This document shows positions 1 through 4,900 of a DNA stretch of 6,836 nt, in pieces. The notes under the pieces were generated by a model. The model was not told where the DNA came from. It was given only the letters and a program-made list of their open reading frames with translations, and did not search any database. A program made the position numbers and the translations under genes. How positions within the stretch are numbered: the first letter of the stretch is position 1; every line of letters starts with the position of its first letter. The DNA is from Campylobacteraceae bacterium (GTDB lineage: Bacteria > Campylobacterota > Campylobacteria > Campylobacterales > Sulfurovaceae), in contig JALSHP010000015.1 of the NCBI GenBank assembly GCA_026982175.1, positions 1 through 6,836 on the forward strand, in the 5' to 3' direction.

Positions 1-563
1 CCATAGATTAAAAAAGGTCGTTCTTCAAATCTATCAACAATGGGTGAAAATTGTGTAAGTGAAGTTTGTAAAAGATAAATGCTCTTTTCTTGTTTTATCT
101 CTTTTAACTCTTCAATGGCTATCTGCTCCTCTTTGGCTCTTACCCCTTGCATCTGCCTATCTCTTTTGCGTATGTTTGCTATCTCCTCTGGGGTTGCTCC
201 CATACACTTCATGGCTTCTATGTGTCCTACATCATTTGCCGAAATCAACTCCTGTTCTCGTGTTGGCTTTTTTCCTAGAAGTTTTAACACTTGAAACAGA
301 CTCGAAGGCTTATGAGATAATGCATTATGATGGTCAATCTTATGGTAGTTTTTAGGAGGGATAATGTCCTCTATGAGTTCAATACCATATATGGTATGCT
401 CTTTAAACTCCTCTAGCTCTTTTTGGTAAGAGGAGAGTTTTGCTCCCCAACGCAACTCTTTATCTACATAAATAATCGCTTCTTGTTCTAAAAGCTCTTT
501 GATGCTTTGCATCTCCAAATCGGAGCCACCTAAGAAAAATACTTTTTTCTCTTTATTTATCAT
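1..563 (-). CDS. DHH-phosphoesterase-like protein, N-terminal part (runs off left edge)
   Basis: An open frame of 187 codons starts at ATG 563-561 on the minus strand and continues past base 1 without a stop, so the C-terminus is missing. The N-terminus has a beta-strand followed by VFFLGGSDLEM (residues 8-18). An IDHHN motif lies at residues 76-80, and LISANDVGHIEAM at 107-118 carries a further Asp (D111). This order, an early Asp, then DHH, then a later Asp, is that of metal-binding motifs in DHH-family phosphoesterases (RecJ, nanoRNase and pyrophosphatase relatives). Such enzymes hydrolyse phosphodiester or phosphoanhydride bonds with Mn2+. Residues 121-165 are charged and probably helical. 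The substrate cannot be told. No strong Shine-Dalgarno precedes the ATG (only a weak GGAAA). The gene is divergent from the cassette array, 145 bases from its first promoter-like element. A DHH-like fold is likely; membership in a particular subfamily is not supported. Confidence 0.7.
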   Translation of the reverse strand, partial: MINKEKKVFFLGGSDLEMQSIKELLEQEAIIYVDKELRWGAKLSSYQKELEEFKEHTIYGIELIEDIIPPKNYHKIDHHNALSHKPSSLFQVLKLLGKKPTREQELISANDVGHIEAMKCMGATPEEIANIRKRDRQMQGVRAKEEQIAIEELKEIKQEKSIYLLQTSLTQFSPIVDRFEERPFLIY

Positions 564-587
564 TAATATATTTCCAACTTTTTATTT

Positions 588-604
588 TGCTAAATAGTTT
601 AGCA
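588..604. promoter_or_regulatory. Perfect palindrome in the divergent intergenic region
   Basis: TGCTAAA and TTTAGCA form a perfect 7-bp inverted repeat around a TAG spacer, 24 bases upstream of the start codon of the DHH-like gene. No T-run follows on either strand, so it does not look like a terminator. Its size and place fit an operator for a dimeric repressor, or a small hairpin in the 5' leader of the DHH-like mRNA. A second, looser inverted repeat (ATAAG ... CTTAT, 642-661) lies in the same AT-rich stretch. No regulator gene is visible in the window. Confidence 0.35.
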
Positions 605-708
605 TTGAAACTCTGTTAAAAATAAATAATTCTCATAATTTATAAGCGAATAATCACTTATTTATAAAAACAAGAGAAAAGTCAAACACTTAAAAACAGA
701 AGCTATTT

Positions 709-731
709 TCTAAGTGGTGACTAAAGAAGAA
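709..731 (+). promoter_or_regulatory. Phage-type promoter-like element, cassette 1
   Basis: The core AAGTGGTGACTAAAGAA (712-728) is shared exactly with three other sites at 1048, 1244 and 1608. If G726 is taken as +1, ACTAAAG matches T3 promoter positions -6 to +1, and GAAG matches the first four transcribed bases of the SP6 promoter. This copy differs from the others only at presumed -17 and -15 (T instead of C) within the -17 to +6 span. Sequence on both sides diverges quickly from the other copies, so the core is what is conserved. The likely reader is the T7-like polymerase encoded at 1973-5185; that pairing is inference. Confidence 0.65.
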
Positions 732-740
732 AAAATACTT

Positions 741-789
741 GGCTGTAATGCCCCTAGTTGCTCAAACCAAAAGAGCCTAACATTTAAAC
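741..789 (+). promoter_or_regulatory. Structured 5' leader of cassette 1 (two hairpins + TTTAAAC)
   Basis: Hairpin 1 is GGC-TGTAAT-GCC (741-752). Its stem is flipped relative to GCC-TGTGAT-GGC in other cassettes while the loop stays almost the same, which is a compensatory pattern. Hairpin 2 is GCTC-AAACCAAAA-GAGC (760-776) and can be extended by GTT/AAC across a 2-base bulge. TTTAAAC follows at 783-789, then the Shine-Dalgarno AAGGA (792-796) of the 77-codon ORF. The role is unknown: processing, stability or translational control are all possible. Confidence 0.5.
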
Positions 790-801
790 AAAAGGATAAA
801 A

Positions 802-1035
802 ATGCACATCACTTACCATGCTGCAGAGCGTTTCTTGCAACGTGTCTTTGAGTTTACTTCTTATAGCAGTACGCAGATACGCAATGCGATGCAACTTTTA
901 GAACGTGACCTATTCAATATAGAGTTACGCTCCAAGAGTCGTGTCGTCTTGCCCTCGTTTCCTGACTTTTATGGAGTATTTGCTCAAAACACGCTTGTGA
1001 CCATCGTTCCTAAACGACTCAACGCAAAACTCTAA
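802..1035 (+). CDS. Small protein of cassette 1 (77 aa, HAxERFxxR motif)
   Basis: This is the longest ORF of the array. ATG 802 lies 5 bases after AAGGA (792-796), a well-placed ribosome binding site. The protein begins MHITYHAAERFLQRVFEF, has a helical middle (residues 22-42), and ends with a strand-rich part (SRVVLPSF, then GVFAQNTLVTIVPKR at 58-72). The pattern of an N-terminal HAxxR followed by a C-terminal LVTIxPKR hairpin recalls small DUF4258/RelE-like proteins, some of which are RNases or toxins. I see this only as a pattern and cannot confirm the family. It has no signal peptide or membrane segment. The phage-type promoter-like element at 709 and the paired-hairpin leader precede it, so it is probably transcribed as the first product of the array. 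The next promoter-like element begins 13 bases after its stop codon. Confidence 0.75.
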   Translation: MHITYHAAERFLQRVFEFTSYSSTQIRNAMQLLERDLFNIELRSKSRVVLPSFPDFYGVFAQNTLVTIVPKRLNAKL

Positions 1036-1047
1036 GGTTTGCCATTG

Positions 1048-1070
1048 CCCAAGTGGTGACTAAAGAAGAA
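1048..1070 (+). promoter_or_regulatory. Phage-type promoter-like element, cassette 2
   Basis: CCCAAGTGGTGACTAAA occupies presumed positions -17 to -1, with G1065 as +1 and GAAGAAAG as the transcript start. It begins 13 bases after the stop of the 77-codon ORF and ends 6 bases before hairpin 1 of the leader. The case for it being a promoter is the same as for the copy at 709: T3-like ACTAAAG, an SP6-like GAAG start, and a phage-type polymerase gene next door. Confidence 0.65.
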
Positions 1071-1075
1071 AGAAT

Positions 1076-1119
1076 GCCTGTGACGGAGAACTAATGCTCA
1101 AAACGAAGAGTGTTTAAAC
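1076..1119 (+). promoter_or_regulatory. Structured 5' leader of cassette 2
   Basis: Hairpin 1 is weaker here: CC-TGTGAC-GG, with the outer pair G-A unpaired. Hairpin 2 is ATGCTC (1094-1099), loop AAAACGAA (1100-1107), GAGTGT (1108-1113), with two G-T wobbles. GTTTAAAC ends at 1119. The loop AAAACGAA is identical to that of the terminator hairpin at the end of the array, although the stem sequences differ. Confidence 0.5.
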
Positions 1120-1145
1120 AATTTTATATTATACGAAGGAAAAAA

Positions 1146-1226
1146 ATGAACCCTAAAACAGTTCAACTTGCAATATTTGTAGTAGAAACTGCATTTAAAG
1201 TAGGTAAAGCAATTGCAAAGAAGTAA
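1146..1226 (+). CDS. Cationic amphipathic micropeptide (26 aa), cassette 2
   Basis: ATG 1146 lies 5 bases after AAGGA (1136-1140). The peptide starts MNPKTVQLAIFVVETAF and ends KVGKAIAKK. It is a hydrophobic stretch with a basic tail: five Lys against one Glu, so a net charge of about +4. It has no Cys and no signal-peptide cleavage site. Such a chain would probably form an amphipathic or membrane-inserting helix, as in some leaderless bacteriocins and type I toxins, but I recognise no family. Support for coding comes from the well-placed ribosome binding site and its position behind the same promoter-leader unit as the other cassettes. It is too short for standard gene callers. Confidence 0.6.
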   Translation: MNPKTVQLAIFVVETAFKVGKAIAKK

Positions 1227-1243
1227 AACACTTTGACAATTTG

Positions 1244-1266
1244 CCCAAGTGGTGACTAAAGAAGAA
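1244..1266 (+). promoter_or_regulatory. Phage-type promoter-like element, cassette 3
   Basis: Identical to the element at 1048-1070 because it lies in the 80-bp duplication. Presumed +1 is G1261. It lies 17 bases after the stop codon of the 26-codon ORF and drives the leader and 23-codon ORF that follow. Confidence 0.65.
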
Positions 1267-1271
1267 AGAAT

Positions 1272-1315
1272 GCCTGTGACGGAGAACTAATGCTCAAAAC
1301 GAAGAGTGTTTAAAC
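1272..1315 (+). promoter_or_regulatory. Structured 5' leader of cassette 3
   Basis: Same sequence as the leader of cassette 2. Hairpin 2 is ATGCTC (1290-1295), loop AAAACGAA, GAGTGT (1304-1309), followed by TTTAAAC (1309-1315). The ribosome binding site AAGGA (1327-1331) comes just after the end of the duplicated block. Confidence 0.5.
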
Positions 1316-1337
1316 AATTTGATTAAAAGGATAAAGA

Positions 1338-1409
1338 ATGATGATTATAGATTTCCCTAGAAACCCTCTGGATACGCTATTTGTACCACCATTAGATTGG
1401 TTGGTATAG
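1338..1409 (+). CDS. Micropeptide, NPLxTLFxPPLxWL family, copy A (23 aa)
   Basis: Two adjacent ATG codons (1338 and 1341) follow AAGGA (1327-1331). The first is spaced 6 bases from it. The second aligns with the start of its paralogue at 1826. From the second Met, 15 of 22 residues are identical to that paralogue, sharing MII, P, NPLxTLFxPPLxWL. The changes include D/E twice and V/L, and six identical residues are encoded by different synonymous codons. That pattern means the peptide sequence is selected, so this is a real protein despite its size. It is acidic, hydrophobic and rich in Pro, with a Trp near the C-terminus. No known family is recognised. It could associate with membranes or bind a partner protein. 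Confidence 0.7.
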   Translation: MMIIDFPRNPLDTLFVPPLDWLV

Positions 1410-1439
1410 ATAGTTTAACCATGGTCAAAAGATTGCTAT

Positions 1440-1489
1440 GCCTGTGATGGCTCATGGAGAATAACTGAATGACTCCACCCAAATTAAAC
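1440..1489 (+). promoter_or_regulatory. Structured 5' leader of cassette 4 (no intact promoter element)
   Basis: Hairpin 1 is GCC-TGTGAT-GGC (1440-1451). Hairpin 2 is TGGAG (1455-1459) and CTCCA (1473-1477) around a 13-base loop, the longest of the set. ATTAAAC (1483-1489) follows. Upstream, at about 1419-1431, TGGTCAAAAGATTG vaguely resembles the promoter element (TGGTGACTAAAGAAG) but lacks the core. This cassette is therefore probably read through from cassette 3, with the leader giving processing or translational control. Confidence 0.45.
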
Positions 1490-1505
1490 CTATCAAGGAG
1501 AAAGA

Positions 1506-1592
1506 ATGATTCCAATTCCATTGTGTGCCCAAATTATTGTGGCTACTATTGGCTTTGTGACTGCTAAAGAGATACTTTCAGACGACGACTAA
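1506..1592 (+). CDS. Hydrophobic micropeptide with acidic tail (28 aa), cassette 4
   Basis: ATG 1506 is 5 bases after a full AAGGAG (1495-1500). The peptide starts MIPIPLCAQIIVATIGFV and ends with TAKEILSDDD. Residues 2-20 are uncharged and hydrophobic enough to form a single membrane span, followed by a short acidic tail. One Cys is at residue 7; PLC at residues 5-7 recurs in the 15-codon ORF of cassette 5. It is not recognised as any named family. It sits between cassettes with the same leader design, and its strong ribosome binding site is the main support for translation. A small membrane peptide is the likeliest reading. Confidence 0.6.
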   Translation: MIPIPLCAQIIVATIGFVTAKEILSDDD

Positions 1593-1607
1593 GTCTAAGA
1601 GAGATTT

Positions 1608-1630
1608 CCCAAGTGGTGACTAAAGAAAGA
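1608..1630 (+). promoter_or_regulatory. Phage-type promoter-like element, cassette 5
   Basis: CCCAAGTGGTGACTAAA again fills presumed -17 to -1, with G1625 as +1. Downstream it reads GAAAGAAG rather than GAAGAAAG. Upstream (GAGATTT) and downstream sequence differ from cassettes 2 and 3, so this copy is independent of the 80-bp duplication. The exact match over the 20 bases -17 to +3 is strong evidence for selection on the element itself. Confidence 0.65.
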
Positions 1631-1633
1631 AGT

Positions 1634-1673
1634 GCCTGAAAAGGTCAATCCCTCTCGTAACAGAGAGTTAAAC
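1634..1673 (+). promoter_or_regulatory. Structured 5' leader of cassette 5
   Basis: Hairpin 1 is GCC-TGAAAA-GGT (1634-1645, one G-T pair). Hairpin 2 is a perfect CTCTC-GTAACA-GAGAG (1652-1667) with a sequence unlike the other copies, so the fold is retained while the bases changed. GTTAAAC (1667-1673) follows, then AAGGAG (1684-1689). Confidence 0.5.
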
Positions 1674-1695
1674 AATTTTAATTAAGGAGAAACTA

Positions 1696-1743
1696 ATGGC
1701 TAATCCACTATGTGAACTTATCTGTATTATCTTAAAAAAATAA
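1696..1743 (+). CDS. Very short micropeptide MANPLCELICIILKK (15 aa), cassette 5
   Basis: ATG 1696 is 6 bases after AAGGAG (1684-1689). The peptide is hydrophobic in the middle, ends in two Lys, and has Cys at residues 6 and 10. NPL near its start recurs in the 23- and 22-codon peptides, and PLC in the 28-codon peptide. Only the ribosome binding site and the cassette position support it. It could instead be a leader peptide that regulates the next cassette, since cassette 6 has no promoter element of its own and begins right after this stop. Confidence 0.5.
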   Translation: MANPLCELICIILKK

Positions 1744-1754
1744 TGCAACTTCAA

Positions 1755-1798
1755 GGCTACTGCCGTTTAGGCTAAGGATACTCGAAAGAGTCCAAAAC
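1755..1798 (+). promoter_or_regulatory. Structured 5' leader of cassette 6 (no promoter element)
   Basis: Hairpin 1 is GGC-TACT-GCC (1755-1764), again with the flipped stem orientation seen in cassette 1. Hairpin 2 is GGA(TA)CTC-GAAA-GAGTCC (1776-1793), with a GAAA tetraloop and a 2-base bulge in the 5' arm. The same bulge occurs in the terminator hairpin of module 7. CAAAACAC stands where the other leaders have TTAAAC. Confidence 0.5.
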
Positions 1799-1825
1799 AC
1801 CGTACAACATATAAGGAGTACAAAC

Positions 1826-1894
1826 ATGATTATTGAAATTCCACAAAACCCACTAGAAACCCTATTCTTGCCACCATTACACTGGTTGGCGTAG
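1826..1894 (+). CDS. Micropeptide, NPLxTLFxPPLxWL family, copy B (22 aa)
   Basis: ATG 1826 is 7 bases after AAGGAG (1813-1818). The peptide matches the one at 1341-1409 in 15 of 22 residues without gaps, and the two genes use different synonymous codons at six of the identical residues. This is the best evidence in the array that these tiny frames are translated and selected. The charged positions shift (Arg to Gln, Asp to His), so copy B is less charged. The 3' flank, GCCTGTGATGGCT then CAT/AAT then GGAGA/GAGA, also resembles that of copy A, so the duplicated unit includes the downstream hairpin. Function is unknown. Confidence 0.7.
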   Translation: MIIEIPQNPLETLFLPPLHWLA

Positions 1895-1921
1895 ATGAGG
1901 CTCTATGTGTACAAAGTTCTT

Positions 1922-1967
1922 GCCTGTGATGGCTAATGAGATACCAAAACGAAGGTCTCTCTTTTTT
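1922..1967 (+). terminator. Array-terminal leader copy ending in an intrinsic terminator
   Basis: Hairpin 1 is GCC-TGTGAT-GGC (1922-1933). Hairpin 2 is GAGA, bulge TA, CC (1938-1945), loop AAAACGAA (1946-1953), GG TCTC (1954-1959). It is followed by TC and six T residues (1962-1967). The same loop is used in the leaders of cassettes 2 and 3, but only here does a T-run follow. This gives a rho-independent terminator at the end of the array, 5 bases before the stop codon of the convergent polymerase gene. T7-type polymerases also stop at such hairpins. Confidence 0.65.
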
Positions 1968-1972
1968 GCATT

Positions 1973-4900
1973 TTATGAAAAAAAGTAGAGAGATTTTTCA
2001 ATCTCATCTAAATTAAACTTCTCTTTTTTAACATAAGGAATTTTCATCGCTTCAACACCAAACTCTTTTTTTGCCTCTTCGACAAAATGTTCTAATATTG
2101 GTTCTTGATGAAGTTTTACAAACATCTCTCTTAAACTTTTAGACATAAGCGTTACCTCATTGGCATGGGTAGCAAAAGAGTCATGTACGGTTACAATGTC
2201 ACTCACTCCTTTTTTGGCTAAATCATTAATGGTCATCATGAGGTGAGAGGCATCTAAAGAGTGAATATAATTTGGAGAGAGTCCTTTAATATGCTCTTGA
2301 GGAGCTATCTCATCGGTATAGATATTAAATTCTACTTTTCGATAGTCACCAATAGCTACTTTTAACTTGTTGAACTTGTACTCAACCTGTTCTACCTCTA
2401 AGCCTAGTGGGGTTCTCCACTTTATCGCCCCTTCTTTTACCATCTCTTTGGCATAGCTTTTCATCCAATTTTTGTATTTTTTAGGAGATTTAGAAACACT
2501 GTCTAAAGCTTTTTCCAAAAGTTTTGTAATGCTAGTAGCCACGATATAGCGTTCATCTTCATCTAAATCTTTTAAAACCCCTAAACCCTCTATGGTCTCT
2601 AGTAAGGCTTTTGCTTTTCCTGCTGTACTTGAACCATAGGACTCAGTCATAACGGGGGACTTTACAAATTTTCTTGTGATTAAATCATCATCTGAAAAAC
2701 GTTTATAAAGAGAGGGAGAGTAGAGATTTAATTGTAGTATTTCTCTATAAGCTTTATCTTTTTTAACTAAAAGTTTACCTTTTTTAATCTCTCTTTGAAC
2801 TCTTTTGTGCAATTTTTCAAGCTCATCAAGTAAAGAAGCTTTTACCTCTTCAAGGTCATCTTCTTCCACTTCATCACGAATTTCTCGCTCAATCTTTTGC
2901 AATCTATCTCTTAATGTCTCAAAATTAGAGACTTTTAAAATAGCTGTGACAAAGAACTCCCCATGCTTTAAGGTTGTTGGTTCAATTTCATCTAAAATCT
3001 CTACGACTTTATTGAAGTGATAATCTTCTACTTCAACTTTTTCTTTTTTGGGTTCATAATATAAACCATTTTTTTCTTCTAAATCATCTTTTTTATCTTC
3101 AAATAGCTCTATCTCTTTAGCCATTAAACCTTGAAGTTTTTGGGCTACTGATTTATAGAAATCAGCCACTACCATCGTGCCATCTTCATAATGGGGAAGG
3201 ACATTGACCATCTCTGCCCCATCTAAATCACGCATAAGTGCTGTAATGTGTTGAAAACCATTGTTTGAGCCATCAATCGCAATAGGAATAGAGGTTTTAA
3301 ACCCCTTTGGGTTTTCATGGTATCTCGCATACTCAAATGCCCATGCCAAAAACTTAAAAGGGTCTCCAGCACTTTTCCAAAAATCCTCTTCACGATAATC
3401 TTTAGCCGAAGCGATTATCTGCTCTTGATGTGCTTTTACCCATTCTATACGTTTATCAAACGGCTCTTTATCTACCTCACCATAACAGTTCGCCCCATGA
3501 ATAAAAAACCACTTTAAGCCCTCGCTTGTTAATGCTTTCTCTTCACTAAAAAGAAGAAGAGATTTAGCCAAATCTCCTGCTTGTGGGTTGAGTAGTGTCT
3601 GTTGAGGGTAGAGTCGTCCTCTAAAATCCATTCTCCATACAAAATAGAACTTATCAAACGCTAACATCTCTTTGGCTATATTGGTAATGGTATCAAAGCC
3701 CTGTTTATATTTTGCTATCTCATAGTAGATACTACTCACAAGTTTAAAATGCTCTAAGTTTGACTCTTTACTAATGTTTTTAAGTGCATTATCAATTCTC
3801 TTTTTATCACTCTTATTTAGCTCTTTTTCTTTGCTTAATTGAATAAACTTACTCATTTTAAAATGTTTATATATCTCTTTTTTCTCCTTTTTTTCCAAAC
3901 CCAAAGAGAGTATCTCTCTTAAAATTCTATAATAAGCAAAATCAACCCTATTTTTTTTACTCAAATAGTTAATGTCTTTATGATAGTCAAGCAACACCTT
4001 TAACATTGGTTCATGAATTTTAAAAGCACTCTTTTGTAGATGATTTACAGCGTCCAAAACCTCTTGTGGAATGGTTTTCCCCACCAAAGCTCTTCTATCT
4101 TTAGAGCTAGAGGCTTTAATGAGAGAGAGATTAAAACGACTATCTTCTAACTTGTCTTGTAGAAATCCTCCTCCATACATCTCTTCCCAATCCAAAGGTT
4201 CAATAACCATAGGCTTGTAGGTCATAGAGGCACTGTAAGCTATGGATTTATCATCTTCACTCATCTCTTTTAAAAACGCTTTTGTGAGTTTAAGGTAGTT
4301 AAAGTTTCCCTCATCATGAGGTTTGGTATATTCCCCTAAAATATCACTTTCTAGTGAAAAATCAAGCATCTTCTGCCCTACTTCAAACTCTATGAGTTTA
4401 TGCCATAAAGGTCTATTAAGCCCCTCTATCTCCTCAAAACTCTCTGCAAAGTAGAGATTAAAGAGTTTTTTTACCTCTTTAGAATTTTGACCAGACAAAA
4501 ACCTCCATGCAATACGTTCATGAAACTTCTCACCTAACTTTGCACCAAAACTTTGGCGTGTGTTACTGGTGTTTTCCACATCGGCATTGTCTAACACTTG
4601 CAAAGTAAGTAGCTCTTGGCTTAGCATATAGGCTATCTCTTTTGAGTCAATAATATTTAAAGCTAAAGCAACACGTTGGGGCATCTCTTTACTGTATTGT
4701 TCCTCTTTCTTCTTCCCTAAAGTAGCATAAATATCTCCATCAATAACAAGCCTATTTTCAACATAGCGAAGAACTTTTTCAAAGCTTTTTTTTAGACTTT
4801 GGCTATCTTGCTCTTTAAATTTTACTTTTGTATCGCATAAAATAGAAGTTGCTTCTTCTGCTGAAATCTCTTTCAATAGACAAAGTGTTAGAGGTCTAGC

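Larger units (their letters stand above)
1045..1320 (+). repeat. 80-bp perfect direct repeat (1045-1124 and 1241-1320)
   Basis: Bases 1045-1124 and 1241-1320 are identical over 80 positions. Each copy spans TTGCCC, the promoter-like element, both leader hairpins, GTTTAAAC and CAATTT. The copies flank the 26-codon ORF at 1146-1226. The identity starts just before the promoter-like element and ends just before the ribosome binding site, so the regulatory part is duplicated while the downstream ORFs differ completely. This points to recent duplication or gene conversion of leaders, with exchange of ORFs behind them. Confidence 0.95.

Noticed and set aside
59..355. Plus-strand open frames of 71-98 codons at 59-355
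   Set aside because: They are antisense to the DHH-like frame, which has recognisable motifs, and lack ribosome binding sites.
741..1119. Known riboswitch (guanidine-II, preQ1 or similar) as the identity of the two-hairpin leader
   Set aside because: The loops (TGTGAT, AAAACGAA) do not match the conserved ligand-binding motifs of these classes, and the downstream genes are micropeptides with no metabolic or transport role.
776..1320. Integron-like cassette array with attC sites (GCCTAAC at 775-781, GTTTAAAC boxes)
   Set aside because: The boxes do not form paired RYYYAAC/GTTRRRY ends around a long imperfect stem, the repeats lie before the ORFs as leaders, and there is no integrase in the window.
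1743..1775. 10-codon ORF (MQLQGYCRLG) starting at a TAATG overlap with the 15-codon ORF
   Set aside because: It has no ribosome binding site of its own, covers hairpin 1 of cassette 6, and nothing but the overlap supports it.
709..1967. Repeats with short unique stretches between them, as in a CRISPR array
   Set aside because: Repeat units are long and only partly conserved, spacing varies from about 120 to 350 bases, and the unique parts are ORFs with ribosome binding sites. No cas gene is present.
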